Shown here: positions 1-8,057 of the stretch, piece by piece
Numbering within the stretch: the first letter of the stretch is position 1
Layout: each line of letters begins with the position of its first letter
Origin: Spirosomataceae bacterium TFI 002
Lineage (GTDB): Bacteria > Bacteroidota > Bacteroidia > Cytophagales > Spirosomataceae
Reading direction: 5' to 3'
Length of the DNA: 64,000 nucleotides
NCBI GenBank assembly: GCA_900230115.1
Contig: LT907983.1
Location: 124,001 to 188,000, forward strand
Notes under the pieces: generated by a model
Told to the model about the DNA's origin: nothing
The model's database searches: none
Seen by the model: only the letters and a program-made list of their open reading frames with translations
Position numbers and translations under genes: made by a program

Positions 1-21
1 GGCGGTGGTGGTGGATGGTAA
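1..21 (+). CDS. Possible C-terminal tail of a gene running off the left edge
   Basis: Frame 1 reads Gly-Gly-Gly-Gly-Gly-Trp followed by TAA at 19-21, which could be the last codons of a gene that starts before the window. Only six codons are visible, so neither family nor reality of the gene can be judged; the glycine run is the only hint. Confidence 0.25.
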   Translation, partial: GGGGGW

Positions 22-126
22 GCTTACTATATTGGCAAAAAAAAAACACAATAATCACTTTGTGAACTTCATAGTTGAAAGTTTCATGAAAAATAGAAAT
101 GCTTATAATTGAAGGCTCAGATTAAA

Positions 127-258
127 ATGCATAAAAAACCACATTTGCCAGAGAAGACTTGCCTTGTATGTGGTCGTCTCTTCACTTGGCGAAAGAAGTG
201 GGAAAAGGTATGGGACGAAGTAAAATATTGCAGTGAAAAGTGTCGTAGAAATAAGTGA
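127..258 (+). CDS. DUF2256 family cysteine-rich microprotein (43 aa)
   Basis: An ATG-to-TGA frame of 43 codons encodes a short basic protein with C12-x2-C15 and C35-x3-C39, a tryptophan-rich middle (W21, W25, W29) and the stretch [12 protein letters not shown], which is the hallmark of DUF2256. The spaced cysteines suggest a small zinc-binding fold; no biochemical role is established for the family. From memory, family members often sit next to cryptochrome/photolyase-type genes, but none is visible here; the upstream neighbour is outside the window. The frame was chosen over an overlapping minus-strand one because the motif match is close and complete. About 290 bp without a recognisable gene follow before the sulfatase. 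Confidence 0.85.
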   Translation: MHKKPHLPEKTCLVCGRLFTWRKKWEKVWDEVKYCSEKCRRNK

Positions 259-545
259 ATGACCTTTAAAAGATTTTCTTATTTTTATTAGCACTTACCT
301 ACACATCCACCTTTACTTTGAAATCTAATAGATGAGGAAGATATTTTGTCACTTTCTATAACTCCAGAAGAAAGAATTCCGTAATTGAATTGCTTAAAAC
401 TGTAATGACTTCCTTGATTAATACTTATTGAGTAATACAATAGCATTACATTCTTAATACAATCTGCTTTTTTATTTGGTCATTCTAGATTTTAGAATTC
501 TTCTTAGTACATTTAGTTAATTCAATATTCAACCCATACCCTAAA

Positions 546-1976
546 ATGAAACAGCTAATTCTCTTAGCAGTGCTTTCTTGCATGTTTATTTCTTGCCAAA
601 ATGAACCAAAGCTTCAAAAACCCAATGTGCTGTTCATCATGGTTGATGACTTAAGACCCGAATTGGCAATTTATGGAGCAAATCATATAAAATCACCCCA
701 TATCGATCAGCTTGCCAGCGAGAGCACAATTTTCGAAAGAGCTTATTGCAATGTACCAGTATGTGGAGCCTCTAGAGCAAGCCTTTTGTCGGGAGTAAGA
801 CCAGGTAGAAAACGTTTTGTGGGCTATAGCACAAGACTTCAGGAAGACTTGCCTGGCAGTATTTCTCTAGCTCAGCTATTCAAAAACAACGGTTACACTA
901 CCATTTCAAATGGTAAAATTTTTCATCATGCCGATGACAGCAAATCATCATGGGATGAAGTTTGGAGGGGTGAAAAGAGCTCCCCAACCGACTACATTTT
1001 ACCAGCCAATATTGAACTAGATACTGAACCAGGAGACCCTCGAGGAGAATCATATGAAAAAGCTGACGTAGACGATAATGCATATTTAGATGGCAAAATC
1101 GCCGAAAAGAGCATGGAAGACTTGGTAAAGTTAAAAGAAACAGGAAAGCCATTTTTCTTGGCCATGGGTTTAATAAAACCGCATTTACCTTTCAATGCAC
1201 CTAGTAAATATTGGGATTTGTACGATTCTACTAAAATCAATTTACCTGCAAACTATAGTCAACCCAGCACAACACCGAAAGAAGCTTATCACAACTTTGG
1301 AGAATTAAGGCATTATTACAATGTACCCGCGAATGGCCCCGTGAGTGACGAACTGGCAAATAAATTACTTCATGGTTATTATGCATGTGTCAGCTATACC
1401 GATGCACAAATAGGCAAAGTGTTGAATAAATTGAAAGAACTTGAACTTGACAAAAATACCATCGTAGTATTGATTGGCGATCACGGTTGGAATCTTGGCG
1501 ACCATGCGATGTGGTGCAAGCATTGCAATTTCGAATCTTCGCTTCATACACCACTTTTGATCAAAGTTCCTGGGAAAACAAAAGGAGAACGAGAAAAAGC
1601 AATTGTAGAATTTATCGATATTTATCCAAGCCTCGCTGAGTTGGCTGGGTTTGAGATTCCTGTGCAAGTTGATGGCAAGAGTCTTCTTCCAGTTTTTGAC
1701 AATAAGCCATTGGCTAGAGACTTCGCCATTTCAAAATATCACGACGGACTTACTTTGATCCAAGACGAGTTTTTTTATACTGAATACAGAGACAATCAAG
1801 ATAGTTTGATAGCCCGAATGCTCTTCGATCATAACAGTGATCCACTAGAAATGAACAATTTGGCTAATGAGGCAAACCAAAAAGACAGAATTGAGAAAAT
1901 GAGTAAAAATCTACTCGCAAATAGAGGAGATAGGTATTTTGAAGATAGACGACTCAAAGGTTCTATTGACGAATAA
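546..1976 (+). CDS. Sulfatase lipoprotein, iduronate-2-sulfatase-like
   Basis: A 476-residue type I sulfatase. The first 17 residues form a lipoprotein signal with the lipid-bearing Cys at 17 (MFISC). Metal-binding aspartates are D34-D35 (MVDDLRP), and the formylglycine site is C73-G-A-S-R77, the C-x-(P/A)-S-R form with the following SLLSGVRPGR region typical of iduronate-2-sulfatase-like enzymes. A further metal/active-site block IGDHGWNLGDH lies in the second half. It should hydrolyse sulfate esters on a sugar or small molecule outside the inner membrane once the Cys is matured by a formylglycine-generating enzyme, which is not in this window. It is first in a run with the cytochrome/propeller gene (73 nt downstream) and an enolase-superfamily gene, suggesting a shared substrate. 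No SusC/SusD genes are nearby, so this is not a standard polysaccharide utilisation locus. The exact substrate is unknown. Confidence 0.9.
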   Translation: MKQLILLAVLSCMFISCQNEPKLQKPNVLFIMVDDLRPELAIYGANHIKSPHIDQLASESTIFERAYCNVPVCGASRASLLSGVRPGRKRFVGYSTRLQEDLPGSISLAQLFKNNGYTTISNGKIFHHADDSKSSWDEVWRGEKSSPTDYILPANIELDTEPGDPRGESYEKADVDDNAYLDGKIAEKSMEDLVKLKETGKPFFLAMGLIKPHLPFNAPSKYWDLYDSTKINLPANYSQPSTTPKEAYHNFGELRHYYNVPANGPVSDELANKLLHGYYACVSYTDAQIGKVLNKLKELELDKNTIVVLIGDHGWNLGDHAMWCKHCNFESSLHTPLLIKVPGKTKGEREKAIVEFIDIYPSLAELAGFEIPVQVDGKSLLPVFDNKPLARDFAISKYHDGLTLIQDEFFYTEYRDNQDSLIARMLFDHNSDPLEMNNLANEANQKDRIEKMSKNLLANRGDRYFEDRRLKGSIDE

Positions 1977-2049
1977 TAATAAGTATTAGAACAATACTTG
2001 GAAAACTAACTGAAAGACACTTTTAGATCGAATCGTAAAACACTAATCA

Positions 2050-4395
2050 TTGAAAACGCAAGAAAACAGGTTTTATAAATTTGGCTTTGGAATTTCGTTT
2101 TTGATTCCAATATGCTTTATAATCTCTAGTTATGTCAAACCTAATATTGAAATCAAACGTCCACTTGAAGTTTGGGCAATTAGGTCTGTTTTAGACCTAA
2201 AACCAAGAATGTTGACACTCGCACTAGACGAAGAATGTTACTTGGCCTATGACCTAGCAAATTGCAAATTATACAAAGCGTGGAAAGGAGGAATATCTCT
2301 AGAAGGTGCTCCGTATACCGACAAAAAAGAAATCCAACCGAGTTCTTGGGGAGCGGCATATCACTTGGATACCCTAACTCAAAACCAATGGGCCGTTGAA
2401 CTAAATGGCAAAAATATTTTCTCCAAAGCCCTTTACAAGGGCTACAGGTTTGAAAACAATCAAGTTTATATCAAATATGCTTTGGCATTGAGTACGAATG
2501 ATACGCTATTTGTAGAGGAACGCCCTGAAATTATTACAAACAAAAAAAAGATAAGCATTGAGCGACAGTTTATAACTTCGAATGTACCAGCGACGTCTCA
2601 GATTTTTCTATTTTCGCAAGACGCCAAAATAGCCCTTAAATCCAATGATATTAGCACTTACAGCGTCTCTTATAAAAAACTGCCAACTCAATATCCGGCA
2701 GTTTTGGAAACTGCTAATCTGCACCCTGGTAGGGAATTAATGGACAAAAGTGATTGCTTTACCTGCCACCAAACAAAAACCGACGAAGTAGGACCATCAT
2801 TTGTTCGAATTGCTGAAAAGTACCCAGCAAACGAAAAATCATTTTCTTATTTAGCGGAAAAAATCAAAAAGGGTAGTTCGGGAATTTGGGGCATTGGAAT
2901 GATGAATGCTCACCCTCAATTTAAGAAAGAAGAGCTCACTTCTATAGTCGATTATATTTTTACATTCAAGCCTAAATCCAAAGCGGCTAAAAAAGAAAAA
3001 GTTAAAAATGAGGACCTCTTTAAATTACCGAGCAAGCCAGGCTTTGGAGCTCCTGTGGCTAGCGTGCATCCAAGTTACGATCTAGTCAACCTCCACACTC
3101 CTACATTTAAGCCAAGAGTGGGTGGATTGGCTTTTATGCCCGACGGTCGCTTATTGGTTACCACTTGGGATACGGTAGGCGGAGTTTATCTTTTAGACGG
3201 TATTTCTAGTGGTGATAGCTGCAAAATTAAAGTCAAAAGAATTGCTTCTGGATTAGCGGAACCACTAGGGATTGAAGTTGTTGATGATGAGATTTACGTG
3301 TTACAAAAGCAGGAATTAACAAAATTAATTGACCTCGATGGGGATGAAATCATAGACGATTACCAAGTGGTTTGCAACAGCTGGCAAGTATCAAACGACT
3401 TTCATGAATTTGCTTTCGGTCTAGTATATAAAGACGGATATTTTTATGCAACACTTTCTATGGCAATGCGACTAAAGCCGGACGAAAAACAATTAGCAGA
3501 TCGCGGAAAAACGATTAAAATAGCAAAAGATGGTAGTTTTGAAGCCATCAACTTTGGGTTGAGAACACCAAATGGTATTGGACTTGGCATCGGCAATGAA
3601 ATATTTGTAACCGATAACCAAGGTCAGTGGACTCCTGCAAATAAACTCATTCATGTAAAAAAAGGTGAGTATCATGGCATGAACTGGGGATGGCTTAGTG
3701 ATGACCCTGCCCCAGAGATGTCAATGCCTGCAATTTGGCTACCTGAGCATGAAATTGGGAATTCACCAACCGAACCAGTTCTGATACATGAGGGCATTTT
3801 TAAAGGTCAAATGCTACATGGAGATGTTACTTTTGGTGGCATCAATCGAGATTTTTTAGAAAAAATAAATGGCGATTATCAAGGTGCTGTTTTTCATTTT
3901 TCTCAGGGCTTTGAAGCTGGTGTAAATCGCCTTCGATGGGGTAATGATGGAAACTTATACATTGGTGAAGTAGGAATGAAAGGAGGCGGATGGAGTTGGA
4001 AAGAGCGACTCAATGGCCTGCAATATCTTAAATCAAACGGAAAATCCACATTCGAAATGTTAGCTATTAGAGCTAAGCCGAATGGTTTTGAAATAGAATT
4101 TACCGAGCCTTTAAATGCTGAAATCAATTTGAAGCATACAGATTTGCTTGTTCAACAATGGTGGTACCAACCAACCAAAAATTATGGCGGTCCAAAAATG
4201 GATTTAGAAAACCTTTCCATTAGTAAAATCCAGCTATCGGAAGATCGAAAAAGAGTTTACATAGAAATACCAAATCTTAAAACCAAACACGTTATTTATT
4301 TCCGTCTATCAGACGAAATCAAGAGCCAAAGCGGGCAATCGCTATGGTCAGGAGAAACATGGTATACCTTGAATAATATTCCAACAGAAAATTAA
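2050..4395 (+). CDS. Membrane-anchored cytochrome c / PQQ-type beta-propeller protein
   Basis: This 781-residue protein starts at a TTG codon; an in-frame TAA lies two codons upstream, and the next Met is residue 54, inside conserved sequence. A hydrophobic anchor at about residues 11-29 supports the TTG. Residues about 35-215 form an uncharacterised extracytoplasmic domain. A c-type cytochrome domain follows (C236-F-T-C239-H240, with WGIGMMNAHP near 280-290 supplying a likely Met ligand). Residues about 340-690 look like the beta-propeller of PQQ-dependent sugar dehydrogenase-like proteins (GGLAFMPDGRL, FGLRTPNGIG, VTDNQGQW). The expected role is periplasmic oxidation of a sugar-like substrate with electron transfer through its own heme. 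The enolase-superfamily gene begins 3 nt after its stop, so the two are almost certainly cotranscribed. The substrate and the presence of bound PQQ are not shown by the sequence. Confidence 0.8.
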   Translation: MKTQENRFYKFGFGISFLIPICFIISSYVKPNIEIKRPLEVWAIRSVLDLKPRMLTLALDEECYLAYDLANCKLYKAWKGGISLEGAPYTDKKEIQPSSWGAAYHLDTLTQNQWAVELNGKNIFSKALYKGYRFENNQVYIKYALALSTNDTLFVEERPEIITNKKKISIERQFITSNVPATSQIFLFSQDAKIALKSNDISTYSVSYKKLPTQYPAVLETANLHPGRELMDKSDCFTCHQTKTDEVGPSFVRIAEKYPANEKSFSYLAEKIKKGSSGIWGIGMMNAHPQFKKEELTSIVDYIFTFKPKSKAAKKEKVKNEDLFKLPSKPGFGAPVASVHPSYDLVNLHTPTFKPRVGGLAFMPDGRLLVTTWDTVGGVYLLDGISSGDSCKIKVKRIASGLAEPLGIEVVDDEIYVLQKQELTKLIDLDGDEIIDDYQVVCNSWQVSNDFHEFAFGLVYKDGYFYATLSMAMRLKPDEKQLADRGKTIKIAKDGSFEAINFGLRTPNGIGLGIGNEIFVTDNQGQWTPANKLIHVKKGEYHGMNWGWLSDDPAPEMSMPAIWLPEHEIGNSPTEPVLIHEGIFKGQMLHGDVTFGGINRDFLEKINGDYQGAVFHFSQGFEAGVNRLRWGNDGNLYIGEVGMKGGGWSWKERLNGLQYLKSNGKSTFEMLAIRAKPNGFEIEFTEPLNAEINLKHTDLLVQQWWYQPTKNYGGPKMDLENLSISKIQLSEDRKRVYIEIPNLKTKHVIYFRLSDEIKSQSGQSLWSGETWYTLNNIPTEN

Positions 4396-4398
4396 AAA

Positions 4399-5787
4399 AT
4401 GAGCGATCAAAACATCAACCGCCGCAAATTCGTAAAAATGACTGGTGCCAGCCTTGCAATTGGTGCAACAGGAATTCCAAATTTTTCTACTGTGAAAGAG
4501 AATGCTATAAAATCCATCAAAATAAATAACGTCAGTTCAAATTTTGAAAGAGAACCCCTGAATCCTTATCGCTTCAAAGGAAGCTCCATTACAGATAGCT
4601 GGCAAACAGTTGCCTTATTGGAGTCGGAAAATCACCGTAAAATTGGACTAACAACACAAGGCGTTTTATGGTCAGACTATAGAGTGGCAGCTGGACATTC
4701 AGAAAGTGCAGGAAACGCTTTGATGTACAATATGACAGAGTATGCTTTGCAGCTTATTAAGGGCACCTCTTTTACCAATCCTGTTGATTTACTCAATGAA
4801 TTATTGCCTGAAGTTTTGGCATATGGAAAGAAAATAACTGGTATATCCGACCTCCGAAAAACCTTCGCCCTCAATGCCCTCGTAGGTGTTGACAACGCCG
4901 CTTGGCTACTTTATGCCGCCGAAAATAGCATCACGAACTTCGATGATTTGATTCCTGAGACTTATAGACCTGGCTTGTCACACCGACACAGTAAAGTAGC
5001 AAGCATACCCTCTTTTAGTGTAGGTACCGATCCTAAAAAAATAAAAGCTGCAGCAGAAGAAGGTTACTTTATTATGAAATTAAAAACTGGTTCGGCAGGA
5101 ACACAGAAAGAAATGTTGGAAAAAGACATTATGTTTTTAACCGACGTGCACAAAGCCATTGGCCATTTTGAAACACCCTACACTGAAAGCGGTAAAATCC
5201 CTTACTATTTTGACCCAAATGGACGTTACGAAGAAAAAGAAACTCTTTTAAGATTCATTGATCATGCTGATAAAATTGGGGCATTAGACCAAATTGCAGT
5301 GATAGAAGAACCATTGCCAGAGAGCAACGAAAGTTATCTTGGAGATGTGGGGGTAAGTATAGCAGCAGATGAAAGTGCCCACACTGTAGAAGAAGCAGCT
5401 CGACGAATTGAGCAAGGTTACTCCGCTATAGTTGTAAAAGCCATTGCCAAAACAATGAGTATGACCATGCAAATTGTAAAATACGCAGCTGAAAGAAACG
5501 TCCCATGTTTTTGTGCAGATTTAACAGTTAACCCAATTTTGGTCGATTGGAATAAAGTGGTAGCAGCTCGTCTATCCCCTCTACCTGGCATGTCTATTGG
5601 CTTGCAAGAAACCAACGGTCATCAATATTACAAACGCTGGGATACTTTGGCTTCTTACCATCCAAAATCAAACGGCTCATGGACCAAAACTCAAAACGGC
5701 GTTTACATTACAGATGAGTCATTTTATGCCCAAAGTGGTGGTATTTTGGAGACTTCGGAGCATTATATGGATTTGGTGAAGGAGTAG
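4399..5787 (+). CDS. Tat-exported enolase-superfamily (muconate-lactonizing/epimerase-like) enzyme
   Basis: A 462-residue protein with an N-terminal twin-arginine motif (N7-R-R-K-F) and a hydrophobic core, so probably folded in the cytoplasm and exported. The C-terminal barrel carries the catalytic pattern of the muconate lactonizing enzyme/dipeptide epimerase branch: K227-L-K229, metal ligands D272 (YYFDPNGRY), E303/E304 (VIEEPLPE) and D324 (AADES), and K347 (VVKAIAK). Known family members abstract an alpha-proton to form an enolate, giving racemisation, epimerisation or cycloisomerisation. Export is unusual for this superfamily but recurs in Bacteroidota and Planctomycetes. Its position right behind the cytochrome/propeller gene suggests it works on the oxidised product, possibly a lactone or sugar acid (inference). 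Confidence 0.85.
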   Translation: MSDQNINRRKFVKMTGASLAIGATGIPNFSTVKENAIKSIKINNVSSNFEREPLNPYRFKGSSITDSWQTVALLESENHRKIGLTTQGVLWSDYRVAAGHSESAGNALMYNMTEYALQLIKGTSFTNPVDLLNELLPEVLAYGKKITGISDLRKTFALNALVGVDNAAWLLYAAENSITNFDDLIPETYRPGLSHRHSKVASIPSFSVGTDPKKIKAAAEEGYFIMKLKTGSAGTQKEMLEKDIMFLTDVHKAIGHFETPYTESGKIPYYFDPNGRYEEKETLLRFIDHADKIGALDQIAVIEEPLPESNESYLGDVGVSIAADESAHTVEEAARRIEQGYSAIVVKAIAKTMSMTMQIVKYAAERNVPCFCADLTVNPILVDWNKVVAARLSPLPGMSIGLQETNGHQYYKRWDTLASYHPKSNGSWTKTQNGVYITDESFYAQSGGILETSEHYMDLVKE

Positions 5788-5913
5788 AAAGCGTAATTTT
5801 CTTTGATTAAAAATATTTCAAGTAAGCTTGGTCTAATACCGAGCAACACCGCTATAATCTAGAAGTTCCCAAAGAACAGAGATTTTCCAAAACCATAGGA
5901 CTGAACCAGTTTC

Positions 5914-6909
5914 TTAAAACTCTTTTATTACAAAATCGTTGATCGATTCATTTACAACTTCAAATTCAATGATGCCCAATACCATTCCTTCCTTTGTACT
6001 TACTACTACCTCCCACAACCCAGGAAGTATATTTTTTTTGTAAGTATAGCCGCGAAATCCATCATCTCTTCCACCTATTATTTTATAGCCAATGGTGTCA
6101 ACAAGCTCCCAATCATCAAGTTCATTATTGTACCATTGCCAACGATGATAAATCTCTTGTTCGATTTGGGTAGGGGCAAAAACTGAAGTAAAAGCATAAA
6201 CACTTGCACCACGTTTATAAGGAAACTTTAACTTATGGTCTCGCCATAAGATATACCAATCATCCGACCTATAAGTAACATGATAAGTATTGTCTATAAC
6301 CTCCACATTACTGGCTATGATGCCATTTTGTAAAGCTAAAGGCACTGGTGGAATTAGCTTGAAGTAATAGAATACATTGATAGTCGCATAGATACCCAAA
6401 ACCAACGCGACCATTTTACCTAATCCAATTTCGCCACGAGTACTTGGGCTAATTCTGTAAATAAAAATTATAAAAGATAAGGTAAATAAAAGGCTAATTA
6501 AGCCTGAAATTACATAGACTTGTGGATTTACCTCTTTGACCATTACAGGCACGATGAATGTAAAGAAAGTAAAGCTCACAAAAAAATATAAGCCAAACTG
6601 AAGGTACTTATTAGAAATTCTTTTTTTAAGAAACTCGTTGGCGAACAATAGCACTATCAATATACAGAAAAAAGACATTGTGCGAGAAAGTGAAACGCTT
6701 CTAGAAAAATAGATTACGAAAGCACTAGTTAGCCCGCCAAAAAAGAACTGAATCACTAATGGCAAATAAACCTCGTATCGATGCAAAAAAGTGTCTTTCC
6801 ATCTGCCATCGTCTGCAACATTATAAAGGTAAAGTGAAATAGTAAGTGAGGTCATATAGAGACACAATACAAGCAAATCGTACAAACGATCTATTCTTCC
6901 TAAAGTCAA
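5914..6909 (-). CDS. DUF2914 membrane protein, 5' end probably disrupted
   Basis: From a TTG start the frame encodes 331 residues: about six to seven hydrophobic segments between residues 10 and 190, then a C-terminal DUF2914 domain (residues about 225-325) with the family signature IYHRWQWY, IIGGRDDGFRGYT and PGLWEVVV. The function of DUF2914 is unknown; the domain is predicted to be extracytoplasmic. The frame stays open upstream of the TTG for another 29 codons (up to 6996), reading KKYAPFIFFVGGFIFDSL, which looks like the true conserved N-terminus. It is closed off only by an in-frame TAA at 6999-6997; seven codons above that lies an ATG at 7020. So the annotated TTG is probably not the ancestral start. 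The gene is convergent with the enolase-superfamily gene. Confidence 0.75.
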   Translation of the reverse strand: MTLGRIDRLYDLLVLCLYMTSLTISLYLYNVADDGRWKDTFLHRYEVYLPLVIQFFFGGLTSAFVIYFSRSVSLSRTMSFFCILIVLLFANEFLKKRISNKYLQFGLYFFVSFTFFTFIVPVMVKEVNPQVYVISGLISLLFTLSFIIFIYRISPSTRGEIGLGKMVALVLGIYATINVFYYFKLIPPVPLALQNGIIASNVEVIDNTYHVTYRSDDWYILWRDHKLKFPYKRGASVYAFTSVFAPTQIEQEIYHRWQWYNNELDDWELVDTIGYKIIGGRDDGFRGYTYKKNILPGLWEVVVSTKEGMVLGIIEFEVVNESINDFVIKEF

Positions 6910-7020
6910 AGAATCAAAAATAAATCCCCCTACAAAGAAGATGAAAGGAGCATACTTCTTGTTTCGTAAAATGAACTTATTTGCAGTACTGTTTTTTTAC
7001 CACTCAATTGCTTTTTTCAT
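6910..7020 (-). pseudogene. Likely original 5' end of the DUF2914 gene, cut by an in-frame TAA
   Basis: On the minus strand ATG at 7020-7018 opens MKKAIEW, then TAA (6999-6997), then KNSTANKFILRNKKYAPF and onward in the same frame into the DUF2914 protein; 7020 and 6909 differ by exactly 37 codons. A single-base change of TAA to TAT or TAC would restore a Tyr and an uninterrupted 368-residue protein. A homopolymer insertion or deletion would not explain it because the frame is unchanged. It may be a real nonsense mutation, a base error in the assembly, or a site of re-initiation at the downstream TTG. Confidence 0.55.
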
Positions 7021-7130
7021 GTTGGAGTGAAATTAGTCATTTTGTCGATCTTTATTTAGATCAATATCTAAAGCTTTTTTAACTCTCCTACCATGATACT
7101 CCTATAGAAAAACCCCTTATGGCTGGACTA

Positions 7131-7426
7131 TTCTCGACTGACTCGAACTAACAGTGATATATTTCCCTAGAATTGATAGTGATTATGTCAGGTCGAACGT
7201 AGCGGCGGAACCAACTTACATTTGCCGCGGTGATACTGTTCTCGACTGTCGCTCGAACTGACGTTTGTTCTTTTGTCAGGTCTAGATAGCGGCGGGCGTT
7301 CCCGACGAGACCCTCCATTATTGACAGCGGTTGTTTTGTCAGGTCGAAAGTAGCGGCGGGCGTTCCCGACGAGACCCTCTATTCTTGACAGCGGTTGTTA
7401 TGTCAGGTCGAGCGTAGTCGAGACCC
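7131..7426. repeat. Repeat island downstream of the GIY-YIG gene
   Basis: This stretch holds several copies of one repeat in both orientations. The forward form starts TGTCAGGTCGA and appears at about 7186, 7274, 7337 and 7401. The reverse form (TTCTCGACTG...CTCGAACT) appears at 7131-7153 and 7238-7262. The copies at 7274 and 7337 are 63 bp apart, and those at 7337 and 7401 are 64 bp apart. They share the spacer core TTGACAGCGGTTGTT, so they form a tandem block. Three copies (7186, 7274, 7337) contain an AGCGGCGG core and the last one a plain AGTCGAGACC end. The last copy ends about 3 nt before the TAG stop (7429-7431) of the GIY-YIG gene. Confidence 0.85.
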
Positions 7427-7428
7427 AC

Positions 7429-7752
7429 CTACTTACCCGCAATAAATGTTTTATAATTCGTAAGATTTCTACATTCGGCCAAATCTTTCAAACGCTCAAA
7501 ATCTCCTTCAATTAATGCTTTTTTCTTTTGACCAGACCATTTCTTTATTCGTTTTTCAAACTCGATGGCATCATATACTTGAGAAAATTTGGCCGTAAAT
7601 TCTAGTTTTAAGGGTCTTCTTCTTGCTGTGTAAGCCTTTGGGAATTCTGCGTTATCGTGTTGAAGCATTCGGTTTTCAAGATTGCTAGTCATACCTGTGT
7701 AGTAAGTGCCGTCTGAACATAGCAAAATATAAACGTGGTATTCTTTAAGCAT
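7429..7752 (-). CDS. GIY-YIG family nuclease (107 aa)
   Basis: A single-domain GIY-YIG protein: V7-Y8-I9 and Y18-T-G20 stand for the GIY and YIG elements, R28 and H32 follow in the helix, and the AIEFEKRIKKW segment (E64/E66) supplies the metal-binding glutamate. The family makes single-strand nicks or double-strand breaks in DNA. This short, stand-alone type is common in Bacteroidota and is annotated as putative endonuclease without a defined target. The gene is bounded on both sides by copies of one inverted-repeat family (7131-7426 and 7873-7948), and its stop codon nearly touches the nearest repeat. That points to a nuclease that recognises or maintains its own repeats (inference). Confidence 0.9.
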   Translation of the reverse strand: MLKEYHVYILLCSDGTYYTGMTSNLENRMLQHDNAEFPKAYTARRRPLKLEFTAKFSQVYDAIEFEKRIKKWSGQKKKALIEGDFERLKDLAECRNLTNYKTFIAGK

Positions 7753-7872
7753 AAGTGGACTTTAAGGTCTGAATACAAGGATTTCGTGTTAAATGACTGA
7801 GGTCGCTTTGGCACAACGAGAAAAAGCTTTGGACGTTCTTTACGAGACCAACTTACATTTGATGTGGAGGGA

Positions 7873-7948
7873 CAGTTCTCGACTGTCGCTCACAAATGAT
7901 AGTGATTATGTCAGGTCGAGAGTAGCGGCGGGCGTTACTGTCGAGTCC
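7873..7948. repeat. Repeat pair upstream of the GIY-YIG gene
   Basis: A reverse-form copy (CAGTTCTCGACTGTCGCTC, 7873-7891) is followed by GATAGTGATTA and a forward copy starting TGTCAGGTCGA at 7909. The same layout, including the linker GATAGTGATTATGTCAGG, occurs at 7131-7212 on the other side of the gene, so the gene is bracketed by related repeat pairs. The remaining 100 bp to the fucosidase gene show no gene. Confidence 0.8.
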
Positions 7949-8057
7949 TTCAACCATTTTAAAGATTAATTGAAACACTTCCTTAAAAGTGGTAAGTGTT
8001 ACAAAGAATATTACCGCTGTTTCTTCTCTTTTTGTTCAACTGCCAAACTTGGAGAAA

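Noticed and set aside
103-294. Minus-strand 63-codon frame at the left edge
   Set aside because: It is the shadow of the DUF2256 gene on the other strand, whose motif is unmistakable.
7186-7426. CRISPR array
   Set aside because: The 63/64-bp spaced copies look superficially like repeat-spacer units, but the spacers are themselves alike, copies occur in both orientations, and no cas genes are near.
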